Positions 19,348 to 27,855 are shown, numbered from the stretch's first letter. The stretch: DNA of 64,000 nt from Betaproteobacteria bacterium (GCA_903970165.1 CAJCHZ010000054.1:62001-126000), one strand, 5' to 3'. Program-made: numbers and translations. Notes: generated by a model from the letters alone, not told the origin.

Positions 19348-21035
19348 AACGCGCTATCTTGGTTGCATTTTTGTCGGTCGTACTTTTTGGCGTGACCTGG
19401 GGCGCGTACCGCGCGGCTGCCCCGGGCGAGCCTGAGCTCTCCCACTTTGTGCCTTCCGGCGCGCTCCTCTACCTGCAAGCCAAGGATTTTGCGTCGCTGC
19501 TCGGGGACTGGGACAAGTCCCAGGAAAAAGAGAATTGGCTCAAAAGCAAGAATCACGATGTTTTCTCGCAATCGCGCCTGCTCCTCAGGCTGCAGGATGC
19601 CAGCAACGAGTTTTCTAAAGCCGCGGGCGTGGCGGCGGGCGCGGATTTGCTGCATCAGGTGGCCGGCAAGCAGAGCGTTTTGGCCCTCTACGACATCGGA
19701 AAACTGCAATTTCTGTACATCACGCGGCTGGCTTCCGCCGACTCCATGCAATCGGCGCTGTGGCAAACACGGGCCCAATTCGAGACGCGCACCGCGGGAG
19801 GCGTCAACTTCTTCTATCGCCAAGATCCAGAATCCGATCGCGAAGTCGCGTTCGCGGTCACCGGCGATCATCTTTTGTTGGCGACGCGCGAAGACTTGAT
19901 GGCCGGAGCCCTGCAACTGCTAGCGGGCGACAAGGTGCAGGGCGTGGAAGCGGAGCCATGGTGGACACGCTCGGTTGCGGCGGCTGGCGCGCCGGGCGAT
20001 TTGCGTATGGTCCTGAACCTCGAGAAAATCGTTCCGAGTTCCTACTTCCGGTCCTATTGGATTCAGCAAAACATTACGGACATGAAGCAGTACAGCGCTG
20101 CAGTTTCCGATCTCACGCGCTCCGGAAAGGAGTATTACGAGGAGCGTATCTTGTCGCGAAAGGTCGCCCGCGAAGCTCCGGAATCGAAGGGACCGGCAGC
20201 TGTTGCAGAGATTCTTAGCTTCGTTCCGGCCAATACCGGCGTCTACGAAGCAAAGGCCAACCCCGATGGCAAAGAATGCGTAGAGTTGCTGACGGTAAAA
20301 ATCCTCGCACCACATCTGGGACCCGCGGCACCGGACAAACTAGCTCCTCAGGTCCAGCTGGGCCGCGGCGAGACGGGTTCCGCGTCGGACCTGGAGACGC
20401 GAATCGACCAGCCAGCGACACAAAATTCCCTCAAGGGCGATAGCAGCGGCCCGTTGCAAGCCGTGTTTGCCAAGAATCATGTTCTTGCGCAGCTCGAACT
20501 GCAGAGCACCGAGCGCGACTCCGCCGGGGTATTCGTCCGCATTCACACCGCTGTGGCGTTTCGCGGAGAAGCCGACTGGGACGAACTAGCAGTGCATGCG
20601 GCATTGGTTGAGTTTGTTCGGCCGGGATTCACGACCGGACAGTTGGGCGTCGGATGGAAGGCCGCTTCGGGTTACAGCGTGCTGGATGGTCTTTGGCCTC
20701 TCGCAGTCGCAGTCCGCGGGAAATATCTAATCGTGTCAGACAATGCCGCCTTCTTAACGAACGCTCTTGCGGGCTTAAACAAGAAACCGTCTGCTTCGGC
20801 CGCTGTGTTTGCTGCCGGATTCGATCCTCAACACGAGCGGGAAAACTTCGTCACCTTGACCAAAATGCTGGACTTGGGTTCCGGCGCTCCTCAGAACGGC
20901 GGAAGCCCGGAGTTCTTCTCTGAGAACATGGCCAGCCTGAGTTTCACGCTGAAGGGCGTTTCCTCTGAGAAGATTGTTATTCACGACGACGCCGACCGCC
21001 AGAGGCAAACGGTCGTTTACGCATGGGCGCAATAG
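19344..21035 (+). CDS. Exported protein of DUF3352/DUF2138 (YfaA-like) type
   Basis: 563 residues from ATG 19344, which overlaps the TPR gene stop (ATGA) and has GGAGGAAAG upstream. The frame is open from 19185, but that extension is shadow reading of the TPR gene. An N-terminal signal or anchor segment (about 3-24) precedes repeated mixed alpha/beta modules, including FVPSGALLYLQAKDFASLL and VLALYDIGKLQFLYITR. This pattern resembles DUF3352, and the length matches E. coli YfaA (DUF2138), a gene of the bacterial alpha-2-macroglobulin (yfaS) cluster. The resemblance is by pattern and context, not alignment. No catalytic motif was recognised. It lies between the TPR scaffold and two peptidoglycan-directed proteins. 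Confidence 0.72.
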   Translation: MKRAILVAFLSVVLFGVTWGAYRAAAPGEPELSHFVPSGALLYLQAKDFASLLGDWDKSQEKENWLKSKNHDVFSQSRLLLRLQDASNEFSKAAGVAAGADLLHQVAGKQSVLALYDIGKLQFLYITRLASADSMQSALWQTRAQFETRTAGGVNFFYRQDPESDREVAFAVTGDHLLLATREDLMAGALQLLAGDKVQGVEAEPWWTRSVAAAGAPGDLRMVLNLEKIVPSSYFRSYWIQQNITDMKQYSAAVSDLTRSGKEYYEERILSRKVAREAPESKGPAAVAEILSFVPANTGVYEAKANPDGKECVELLTVKILAPHLGPAAPDKLAPQVQLGRGETGSASDLETRIDQPATQNSLKGDSSGPLQAVFAKNHVLAQLELQSTERDSAGVFVRIHTAVAFRGEADWDELAVHAALVEFVRPGFTTGQLGVGWKAASGYSVLDGLWPLAVAVRGKYLIVSDNAAFLTNALAGLNKKPSASAAVFAAGFDPQHERENFVTLTKMLDLGSGAPQNGGSPEFFSENMASLSFTLKGVSSEKIVIHDDADRQRQTVVYAWAQ

Positions 21036-21895
21036 CCGATCAAAAAAACGCTGGGCATTTCCTCCTGTTGCTTTTCCTTGGGTTTCTTGCGGCTCCTTCC
21101 TTCGGCCGCCAATCTGAACCCAAGAGCAGCGCCACGCGCTCCCTATTCGCGCAATCCGCCGTCGAAATTCTCCAGCGTAACTACGCGGGAAGTGAAACAT
21201 CGTATCTTTTGCTGGATGCGCGGTCCGGCGCTGTCCTTGCAAGCCACTGGAAGAATTCCGATCAGCCCATTCCGCTGGGTTCTCTGGTGAAACCTTTTAC
21301 GGCGCTGGCATATGCCGGAGAGCATGATTTCCGCTATCCCATTTACGAATGCAATGGCAAAGCGAGTGGATGCTGGCAGCCCCAGCCGCACGGCAAACTT
21401 GACGTTATTTCCGCAGTTGCTGTCTCCTGCAACACCTATTTTCGTCTTCTGGCGGAGAGTGTCTCGCCCGAGCAGCTTGCTTCGCTCGTCCAGTCCTTTG
21501 GACTCGAATCGCCCGGCGCCGAGTCCACAGCCGCTAATTTCATGGGCCTGGGAGCGCGTTGGCGCATTTCCCCGCTGCACATGGCGCGTGCTTATCTCGA
21601 ACTGTATCGCCGAAAGGATCAGCCCGGCGTGTCTCCACTGATCGAAGGAATGCGGCAATCAGCTCTGCACGGCACTGGCGCCGCGATTGGACATCAACTG
21701 AAACAAACCACGGCTCTCGTGAAAACCGGCACTGCGCCCTGCACGCACGCTTCCTGGGCTCCAGCGGATGGCTTTGTTCTTGCGCTAGTTCCCGCGGAGC
21801 AACCCGAGATTCTTCTCTTCCTCCGCATTCACAGCGTCACGGGCGCAAAAGCTGCGGAAACCGCCGGGCGCATGCTCCGGCAGATGGAGGAATGA
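21023..21895 (+). CDS. Penicillin-binding-protein-like transpeptidase domain protein
   Basis: 290 residues with a signal peptide (about 10-28, ending APSFGRQ). All three serine DD-peptidase motifs are present in order: SLVK with Ser87/Lys90 (SxxK), SCN at 135-137 (SxN) and KTGT at 234-237. The spacing is short and there is no glycosyltransferase domain, so this is a minimal transpeptidase fold, either acting on peptidoglycan cross-links or using the fold as a binding module. Overlap of 13 nt with the upstream gene and a 4-nt gap to the SpoIID-like gene indicate one transcript. In E. coli YfaQ (DUF2300) a related combination is in one polypeptide, which would fit the two genes here; this link is inference. 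Confidence 0.88.
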   Translation: MGAIADQKNAGHFLLLLFLGFLAAPSFGRQSEPKSSATRSLFAQSAVEILQRNYAGSETSYLLLDARSGAVLASHWKNSDQPIPLGSLVKPFTALAYAGEHDFRYPIYECNGKASGCWQPQPHGKLDVISAVAVSCNTYFRLLAESVSPEQLASLVQSFGLESPGAESTAANFMGLGARWRISPLHMARAYLELYRRKDQPGVSPLIEGMRQSALHGTGAAIGHQLKQTTALVKTGTAPCTHASWAPADGFVLALVPAEQPEILLFLRIHSVTGAKAAETAGRMLRQMEE

Positions 21896-21899
21896 CGCA

Positions 21900-22973
21900 A
21901 TGCATTGGCTCTGCGCATTGCTTCTCTCGCTCGGGCTTCCCATGATCGCGCCGGCGCAGACCCCGACGGTCCGCATCGGCGTGCTCGGGATTTTTCATAC
22001 ACAACACCTTACGCTTGCAGCCGATCCGGCGGGAGAGTTGCTCGTTTCCGCTGCCGGTCAGCGGATCTTTCTGCGTGGGGGATCCAGCTGCAGCCTCCTG
22101 CACATCCGGTCCGCAGGCGCTAGCTTGCTCCTCAGTTGTGGCGGCAGCGAAGTCCGCGCAACCCAAATGCGCGCGTCCGGCCGCAATCAGCAAGCCACCG
22201 AGCTCGTTATCGCGGTGCCTGGCAAAATCAAACGGCGCTACTTCGGTGTGCTCGACCTGAAGGTCGCCGATGGCGAGTTGGTCCCGATCGTCACCATGGA
22301 TCGGGAAACCGCAGTGGCCTCCGTAGTGCAGGCGGAGACCGCTCCGGGCACCCCGCTCGAGGCTCTGAAGGCCCAGGCGATCGTCAGTCGCTCTTATTTG
22401 GTTGCTGGCGGCGGGCGCCACTCGAACTTCGATTTCTGCGACCTCACGCATTGCCAGTTTCTTCGCGAACCGCCCGCCGCCGATAGCCCTGCAGCTGCTG
22501 CTGCAGCTTTGACGCGCGACCTCGTGCTTACTTTCGATGAGAAACCCGTCACCGCCATGTTCACGCGAAGTTGCAGCGGACACACACGCGCGCTCGCAGA
22601 AATCGGCTTGCCTCAAACCGCTTATCCCTATTTTTCTGTGCTGTGCGATGTCTGCTACAAGAATCCGGTCCGCTGGACCCGCAATGTCTCGCGTGATGAT
22701 GCTGCGCTACTGCTCCGCGGAGAAATGGGGCGCCTTGCGGTCGATCGCGTGCTCGGCTGGAACGCCGTTCCGAGCAACAACTTCATAGCGCACGAGCAGG
22801 ACGGGAAAGTGATGCTAGAAGGTACCGGTCAAGGACACGGTCTCGGTCTCTGCCAGCGTGGCGCGCGCGGCATGGCGCAACACGGCTCCGATTTCCGCGA
22901 GATTCTCGAGCACTACTTCCCGAACACGCAGTTGAAAGTTCTTCTCTCGGTTCCTGAAAGCGAGTTCCACTAG
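21900..22973 (+). CDS. SpoIID/LytB-like exported protein
   Basis: 357 residues with a signal peptide (1-20, ending IAPAQ). The SpoIID/LytB core is clear: ETAPGTPLEALKAQAIVSRSYL, then CDLTHCQF, MFTRSCSGHTR, and near 308-329 the family signature GTGQGHGLGLCQRGARG. SpoIID is a lytic transglycosylase that cleaves denuded glycan strands during engulfment, and LytB-type proteins modify amidase activity; in Gram-negative bacteria the role is unassigned. It is the last gene of the operon, 4 nt after the transpeptidase gene, pointing to peptidoglycan as the operon's substrate or docking site. A Cys-rich central part (C-x2-C-type pairs) is notable. Confidence 0.9.
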   Translation: MHWLCALLLSLGLPMIAPAQTPTVRIGVLGIFHTQHLTLAADPAGELLVSAAGQRIFLRGGSSCSLLHIRSAGASLLLSCGGSEVRATQMRASGRNQQATELVIAVPGKIKRRYFGVLDLKVADGELVPIVTMDRETAVASVVQAETAPGTPLEALKAQAIVSRSYLVAGGGRHSNFDFCDLTHCQFLREPPAADSPAAAAAALTRDLVLTFDEKPVTAMFTRSCSGHTRALAEIGLPQTAYPYFSVLCDVCYKNPVRWTRNVSRDDAALLLRGEMGRLAVDRVLGWNAVPSNNFIAHEQDGKVMLEGTGQGHGLGLCQRGARGMAQHGSDFREILEHYFPNTQLKVLLSVPESEFH

Positions 22974-23307
22974 TTCGGCTGCTTCTGGCCATTAAGCAAC
23001 GGTGTCTCGCCAAAAACGTGATCCACCGCCGAAGGCGCAGCGCGGGTTTGTAAATTTTTCCAATTCTATTGGGAAATCTAAATCCTTCAACTACTTGGGA
23101 GCTTTCGTTTGTTCGGCTAATGTCTCCCTGTTCCCTCCGTTTCCCTCTTTTCTCCCAATTTTTCGAGCTAAATTCGTGCCAAACGACGGGCTGAAACTAT
23201 CTCTTGAGCAGTCCGCTTACGGTACGTGCCGTGGTTCGTCTCCGCCAACCTCTACGTGAACTTCGAACGCACCCAAGTGGTCAACTAAACGAATCGAATG
23301 GAACGCG
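22974..23307. other. Intergenic region between convergent genes, possible tiny coding remnant
   Basis: About 330 bases between the convergent SpoIID-like and primase-like genes. A pyrimidine-rich stretch lies at about 23125-23165. At about 23223-23288 one plus frame reads VPWFVSANLYVNFERTQVVN followed by a stop, which looks more protein-like than random sequence and may be the tail of a lost gene; its identity is not recognised. Confidence 0.35.
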
Positions 23308-24180
23308 CTAGATTGATTTGTGAGAGCCATCAAGCGGTTGGGTCGGAGTTGGCTTTTCCGTCGCCAGGTGCTGCTGCGCTTTGCTGACGGTTAGCCGCGC
23401 GTAGTACAGCGGGTCGCTTTTCTCACTGCTGCGAAAATCCGCGATCCTGCCGATGATTTCTTCGGGGTCGTCGCCGCGGGCGAGGGCGCGCTTCGCATAG
23501 ATCCAGTCGTGCTCGGACTGGCTCAAGGGTCGCCTATCAGAAGACCGTCGCGTTAACAGCCTATAGTGCGCGCGGAAGTCGTTGTCGATCGGCCCAGGGC
23601 GTAGACAAAAATCTTGTAGGTGATGAATGCGGTCGGTGTGCTTCTCGGCTTGCACCCGAAACTCGGTTTGATACTTTCGGTTGACGAATCCCGGGAGACG
23701 CAGAACGCGAGTGGAATCGGTGGCAGCAGGATCGCCTCCGAGTTTGCGTGCCATGGCACGCAGCAGGGCCTCGCCGTGTTCCCGGTCAATACCCTCGACC
23801 CGCCACACAATCTGGAATTTCTCAGGCGATGTATTTACCGTGTAATTCGGCGGCGGCACCAGGTTGGATTGTCGAATCTTCGCCAAGGCCGACGGGCCAT
23901 CGTGATCGATGTCCAGGTAAAGATGACGGATGGTCTGAATGTCCTTTTTAGTTCGCGTGCGGGCCTCGGGTTTCAGGGTGTTCATTCCGATGTAGATGTC
24001 GCATGCCTCTTTTTCATTCTTGTGCTGGAGCCATTCCTGAGTGGACGTTCCCGCGATCCGTTCAGCAGTCGCGATACGCTGGATCGTTTCGCCCGTACCG
24101 CCGTTGCGGACCAGGACGGCAATCCGATCAGACGGATGAAAGTTTGCGCTGATGTATTCGCTGGCTGAGATGTCCTTCAT
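23308..24180 (-). CDS. RepB-like DNA primase domain protein
   Basis: 290 residues from ATG 24180; the frame is open to a GTG at 24237, so the true start is uncertain. The sequence matches the RepB-like primase fold: an N-terminal FHPSDRIAVLVRNGGTGETIQR, a metal-binding YLDIDHDG, QIVWRVEGIDREHGEALLRAMA, and GGDPAATDSTRVLRLPGFVNRKY. Proteins of this family occur on plasmids, phages and integrative conjugative elements, where they prime replication. The C-terminal 80 residues are basic and may bind DNA. It lies immediately downstream of a CpaF/TrbB ATPase remnant on the same strand and near an ssb gene, supporting a mobile-element origin. Confidence 0.85.
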   Translation of the reverse strand: MKDISASEYISANFHPSDRIAVLVRNGGTGETIQRIATAERIAGTSTQEWLQHKNEKEACDIYIGMNTLKPEARTRTKKDIQTIRHLYLDIDHDGPSALAKIRQSNLVPPPNYTVNTSPEKFQIVWRVEGIDREHGEALLRAMARKLGGDPAATDSTRVLRLPGFVNRKYQTEFRVQAEKHTDRIHHLQDFCLRPGPIDNDFRAHYRLLTRRSSDRRPLSQSEHDWIYAKRALARGDDPEEIIGRIADFRSSEKSDPLYYARLTVSKAQQHLATEKPTPTQPLDGSHKSI

Positions 24181-24217
24181 GTGTTTCGACTTTCGTCCGT
24201 CGTCATTGGCATGGCTC

Positions 24218-24484
24218 CTATCTCTGGTAGATTGCACAGTAATCGAAGGGGTCGCCGTGGGCGTCGTAGCTGTTGATTTCGAGGACTTCCGAGATGTAGC
24301 GGCGTCCTGGTCTGCGCTTGATCTGAATCACGCCATGGAGCGAGTCAGCGACGTTGCTCTTGATAGCTCGGTAGAGTAGCTCGACGCCGCTTTGCAACGC
24401 GCGACTCGTGAAGCGGGCGAGGCCCTGCTTCGCCGAATTGGCGTGAATCGCTTCGCTGATGAAGTCATCGAGAATGAGACGTTA
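24218..24484 (-). pseudogene. C-terminal remnant of a CpaF/TrbB/VirB11-type secretion ATPase
   Basis: Reading the minus strand from about 24484 to the stop at 24218-24220 gives ILDDFISEAIHANSAKQGLARF and then AIKSNVADSLHGVIQIKRRPGRRYISEVLEI. This follows the C-terminal part of CpaF/TrbB ATPases (a conserved HANS, a helical segment, an Ile-Ala/Val-Asp helix, a basic turn and an EVLE strand). A stop codon lies directly upstream in frame and no start is available, so the Walker A and B parts are gone. The ATPase powers type IV secretion, conjugation or pilus assembly; this fragment cannot. Its stop is 38 nt from the start chosen for the primase-like gene, consistent with an old transfer-gene operon. 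Confidence 0.68.
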
Positions 24485-24852
24485 TACCCTGTGAAACAGA
24501 AGCCGTCCTGACGGACCGAGTTGCCGAAGGAAGTGGAAATCCGCCGCGTTGCGCATCAGCCATGGAATTCTGAGAGAGCAGCCAGTCCGGAAAGTAGTCG
24601 GGCAGGCTAAGTTAGCGAGAGCTGCTTGGATCGAGTCCGAATCCGATCCAATTCCCGTCCGACCTCTTGCTTTCGCAACGACCGCCTCCGTGGAAGAAAA
24701 TCCCGAAGTGTTCCGCACGGGAGAGAGTCTCTCGCTGTGCTTTCAAGTGGGGGTTCTGCCTATTTCGCTTTGCCTACGGACACGCTGACCGATGTGCGGT
24801 CTCCAACGAGTGCTCCTTGCGGCTGGTCCCATGTTTAAGGGAGGGCTAGTCC
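24485..24852. other. Apparent non-coding stretch within the mobile-element patch
   Basis: About 370 bases upstream of the ATPase remnant and downstream of the EVE gene. Short frames exist on both strands, but none continues the ATPase sequence or shows another motif. It is probably the eroded rest of lost transfer genes. Confidence 0.4.
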
Positions 24853-25485
24853 TTACGCCTGGGCAAATACGATCCTTTTCTCCCCTTGCAGGGAATCAGC
24901 CACAGCCATGCCGTCCACAATGCCTTCCAGGGCTTTTGCTTCTTCTCGCGTCACGCGAAAATTCGTGGCTCGCGGGCGCCGCAAGATGCTCAAGGTAGCG
25001 AAATCCGCCCGCGATGAAAGATACGTCCGTTGAATCGCTGGTTCGATCAGCTTGAGCAGTCGGATCTTTACGCGAAGGCGGTCTCCTCGGAACTTTTCAC
25101 TGTTCCGGATGAACAGCAGTTGTTCTTTCGGCTCCGGTTGAATCCGAGGCGGCTCGGATACCTCCGCCAGTCCGATGATCCCTCCCCGCGGACCCGACTC
25201 CCACACATACACCCTGTCTCCCGACTTAATCTGTTCCTTGTGCTGCCGGACGAGCCAGGTGTGTTCCCTAAGGGTGCGCAGTGCACTCCGAACGTCGGAG
25301 AATTCCGAGCTGGCTTGAAAGATCCAGGTGTTCCGGCAGCCTGCCGTGGTACCTATCGGCTCTTTCTTCTTCTCTTCGTGTTGTGCGCCGTCTTGAGTCG
25401 GCCCTTTCCCGGAAACAGGTGCATGAGAAACGCACCAAGGAGGAACCCCGTTCGTCCCACTGGGTTCCTTTCCTGTGCGAGTCAT
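24853..25485 (-). CDS. EVE-domain protein
   Basis: 210 residues if started at ATG 25485. The domain begins near residue 52 with NTWIFQASSEFSDVRSAL and continues with EHTWLVRQHKEQIKSGDRVYVWESGPRGGIIGLAEV and near the end ATNFRVTREEAKALEGI, a good match to the EVE fold (PUA-like). EVE domains bind modified bases such as methylcytosine derivatives and occur in modification-dependent restriction proteins (McrB-type fusions) or as single-domain RNA/DNA readers. No nuclease or GTPase is attached here. The frame remains open to 25707 and its start is unclear; the upstream part resembles the leader of the ssb gene. It is divergent from the sigma-factor gene at 25816. Confidence 0.72.
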   Translation of the reverse strand: MTRTGKEPSGTNGVPPWCVSHAPVSGKGPTQDGAQHEEKKKEPIGTTAGCRNTWIFQASSEFSDVRSALRTLREHTWLVRQHKEQIKSGDRVYVWESGPRGGIIGLAEVSEPPRIQPEPKEQLLFIRNSEKFRGDRLRVKIRLLKLIEPAIQRTYLSSRADFATLSILRRPRATNFRVTREEAKALEGIVDGMAVADSLQGEKRIVFAQA

Positions 25486-25597
25486 TGCTCTGTGGGGGTC
25501 GATTCCATTGCCTGCCAAGCCGCCAGCGGGCTTGATGACTTGCATCCCGATGCATTCCACGGAATCACCACGAACCTCTAAAACCAAAGAAATGTTT

Positions 25598-25647
25598 AGT
25601 TCCAACGCCTTGTCCGATATCACCGGCCATCTCCAAAATCCGCGCCC
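25598..25647. repeat. Imperfect 50-bp direct repeat, copy 1
   Basis: This stretch matches 28454-28503 at roughly 36 of 50 positions without gaps, with identical runs TTCCAACG and CATCTCC. Both copies lie at or just upstream of a minus-strand gene start (EVE here, ssb at the other copy). They may be related leaders, a regulator site or a recombination scar. Confidence 0.5.
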
Positions 25648-25815
25648 TTTCTGGGGCACGCAATGCTCGAATTCAGCGCCAGGGCTGATACCGACAGAGC
25701 GAACCAATCTCGCGAATTTGGGTGTTCCGAAAGAAACAATATTCCCGCGCGTGCGTGGCCAGAAACGATCTTTTACTTCGCATACGGAGTATTATCCTGG
25801 TGATTCTGCTGGCCC

Positions 25816-26469
25816 ATGCATGTTAGAACCGCAGACTCCCGCCGGTTAGCCGGCTGTCATCTCGGCGCCCGAGGTTTCTTCTTGGAAGCACAGCAGAGCC
25901 TGGATTTTGAGGAACTAGCCCATCGGCTGACCGCTTTTGGGCTGCGAACCTTTAACGAGTTTGGACTCGGTGGGCGTAACTCTACAGTCGCCGGCGTCGG
26001 TCTGTCCGTCGACGACTTTGTCTCGGCAGTCTTGGTGGAATATATCGAAGGCAAGCTTCAACATCAAGCCTCCCGTGGCGATTTGTTCTCCCTGCTGGCG
26101 ACCGCTCTGCGCAATGACATTATCGATTCCCTTCGTAAAGCGGCGCATGCCCACGAGCAGAGCCGATCGTCGCTTCCCGTCGAACGGGATGCCGATCCTG
26201 CTCCCCGGTCGCTCGACGAATTGCCGGGATCGACCATAGATTTTGCGGGGTCCATCGATGAAGAGCGGTACGGCGAACGCGCACGGACTGCCTTTGCCGG
26301 AGAACCGGACCTAGCGGAAGTTGTGAGGGCGGTGCTGGAACTCAACCTTTACAAGCCCCGCGAAATAGCAGCTGAGTTGGGCATTACTGCCGCAGAGGTG
26401 CAGAACAGGAAGAAGAGGCTGCAGCGGCAGCTCATCGATCACAACTTGGTAGAGAGGAAAACCGCATGA
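25816..26469 (+). CDS. Sigma-70-family RNA polymerase sigma factor-like protein
   Basis: 217 residues. An N-terminal helical part with DDFVSAVLVEYIEGKL and LLATALRNDIIDSLRKAAHAHEQ resembles ECF sigma region 2. A variable acidic linker follows, then LAEVVRAVLELNLYKPREIAAELGITAAEVQNRKKRLQRQL, a region-4-type helix-turn-helix. ATG 25816 is used, but the first 20 residues are weakly sigma-like and a later start is possible. The stop overlaps the next gene's ATG by 4 nt, and that gene overlaps an ImmA/IrrE peptidase gene, so all three are coupled. The likely role is directing polymerase to specific promoters, perhaps of its own element; region 2 is divergent, so DNA-binding regulator without sigma activity is an alternative. 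Confidence 0.75.
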   Translation: MHVRTADSRRLAGCHLGARGFFLEAQQSLDFEELAHRLTAFGLRTFNEFGLGGRNSTVAGVGLSVDDFVSAVLVEYIEGKLQHQASRGDLFSLLATALRNDIIDSLRKAAHAHEQSRSSLPVERDADPAPRSLDELPGSTIDFAGSIDEERYGERARTAFAGEPDLAEVVRAVLELNLYKPREIAAELGITAAEVQNRKKRLQRQLIDHNLVERKTA

Positions 26470-26957
26470 GCGAACAGAAGGAGAAGGATCTTTTTCCGCA
26501 AAAGGCGCGGTTGGCTCAACTCTCCGACAGCTTGTACGGCAGCCCGAGCGAACTGGTTGCCCGGGAAGCCCGGGAACTCTTGCGGCGCGCAGGAATTGAT
26601 CCGGAAGACCTCAAAGCACGCCTTTATCGAAAGTTTGATGCCCTAGCAAAACAGTACGCGGCTTCAGGCCGGCCCGTTCCGGCGCTCTTGAAACAGGCGC
26701 TTAGTGACTTGCGTCCAGGCGCGCCCGGTTCCCCAAAGGAAAGAGCATTAGTTCGCGAAGCCCGAGCGGCCATCCGGAGTGTCATCGACCATGCTCGGCG
26801 TATGCAGGAACAACTCGCGAGGCCGCCGCGTGTGACTTTGGCTACCGCCTATCGCAACAAGAAGGAACTCTCGGAACGGGACAAGAAACTCCTGGACGAC
26901 CTCGCCGAGGATCTTTTGAAACACAATAATCGCAGCCGCCCGAAAGACGGCCGATGA
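26466..26957 (+). CDS. Small helical protein of unknown function between a sigma factor and an ImmA/IrrE peptidase
   Basis: 163 residues, charged and almost entirely helical by composition, with LVAREARELLRRAGIDPEDLKARLYRKFDAL near 30-60 and a C-terminal KKELSERDKKLLDDLAEDLLKHNN. No family recognised. Its ATG overlaps the sigma gene stop (ATGA) and its stop overlaps the ImmA/IrrE gene start (ATGA), so the three are co-translated. By analogy with ImmR/ImmA pairs, where the peptidase destroys a repressor, and with sigma/anti-sigma pairs, it could be an anti-sigma or repressor that the peptidase cleaves. This is inference; there is no membrane segment and no zinc-type anti-sigma motif. Confidence 0.8.
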   Translation: MSEQKEKDLFPQKARLAQLSDSLYGSPSELVAREARELLRRAGIDPEDLKARLYRKFDALAKQYAASGRPVPALLKQALSDLRPGAPGSPKERALVREARAAIRSVIDHARRMQEQLARPPRVTLATAYRNKKELSERDKKLLDDLAEDLLKHNNRSRPKDGR

Positions 26958-27724
26958 GCGGGTCGCAAAAAGGCGGCGCCTATGCACGCGCCCTCGCGCG
27001 CGAACTGCCGCTCGAACATGGCGATCTGCGGGCAATCGCATCGCGACTCGGACTCCAAATTCGCGAGGTGGACGCTGATGGGTTTGACGGCGCCTTGATT
27101 CGAGCGCGCGAGATTCCTTTGGGAACGATTGCGATCCGGCAATCGATCCGCGAGGCTGGCCGCAAGAATTTCACGATCGCCCATGAAATCGCTCACTTTT
27201 TGCTGCCCGATCACGACCTTACGGAGCTCGTTTGCACCAAGTCCGACATCGGGAACTGGGGCGACTGGTCGCGAGAACTCGAGCGCGAGGCCGATGAATT
27301 TGCCGCCGAGCTTCTCCTGCCCGCTTCCGCGGTCCAGCCGATCGTCGAGTCCGCACCGCCTTCTCTGCAAGTGATCGAAAAAATCGCCCAGCGATTTCAT
27401 ACTTCTCTTTCGGCAGCGGCCTGGCGGTACTGCGATCTGTCGAAGCAAAGCTGCGCGATCGTATGGACCACGAATGACCGAATCGATTGGTCGAAACGCT
27501 CGAGACACTTTGGCTTTCCGCTCCAAAAGGGGGCGCCCCTTCAGCAAGGCACGTTTGCGTCGCAATGCTTTGCGGGAACACCTGGTCCAAGCAAACCGCA
27601 GGAGCTCCCCGCGCGTTTGTGGATCTCCGCAACCGGTTTTCCAGAAGATGCCCCCCTATGGGAGGAGTCCAAGGCGCTGCCCGCTTACAACAGTGTAATT
27701 TCGCTGCTTTGGATCAAATCGTAG
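26954..27724 (+). CDS. ImmA/IrrE-family metallopeptidase
   Basis: 256 residues. The zinc-site motif is NFTIAHEIAHFLL, with His77, Glu78 and His81, followed about 30 residues later by the EREADEFAAELLLP helix typical of ImmA/IrrE/M78 peptidases. Residues after about 145 form a family-variable C-terminal domain. Members cut DNA-binding regulators: ImmA cleaves ImmR on ICEBs1, and IrrE/PprI cleaves DdrO after radiation. It overlaps the upstream unknown gene (ATGA), and the trio lies in a patch carrying plasmid-type primase and SSB genes, so control of a mobile element or of a stress response is plausible. Confidence 0.92.
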   Translation: MSGSQKGGAYARALARELPLEHGDLRAIASRLGLQIREVDADGFDGALIRAREIPLGTIAIRQSIREAGRKNFTIAHEIAHFLLPDHDLTELVCTKSDIGNWGDWSRELEREADEFAAELLLPASAVQPIVESAPPSLQVIEKIAQRFHTSLSAAAWRYCDLSKQSCAIVWTTNDRIDWSKRSRHFGFPLQKGAPLQQGTFASQCFAGTPGPSKPQELPARLWISATGFPEDAPLWEESKALPAYNSVISLLWIKS

Positions 27725-27855
27725 GTTCAACGAAGGCCGTGGTAGAGCCTGGCGTTGGTGCAGGCGGGCAAGAAATCATCTAGGAAATCAATCGAAGGAA
27801 GCTTGGGGCTAGTCCAGACTGCAAGCCCGCGATAGCCCCAAGTTCTCGGTCATTG

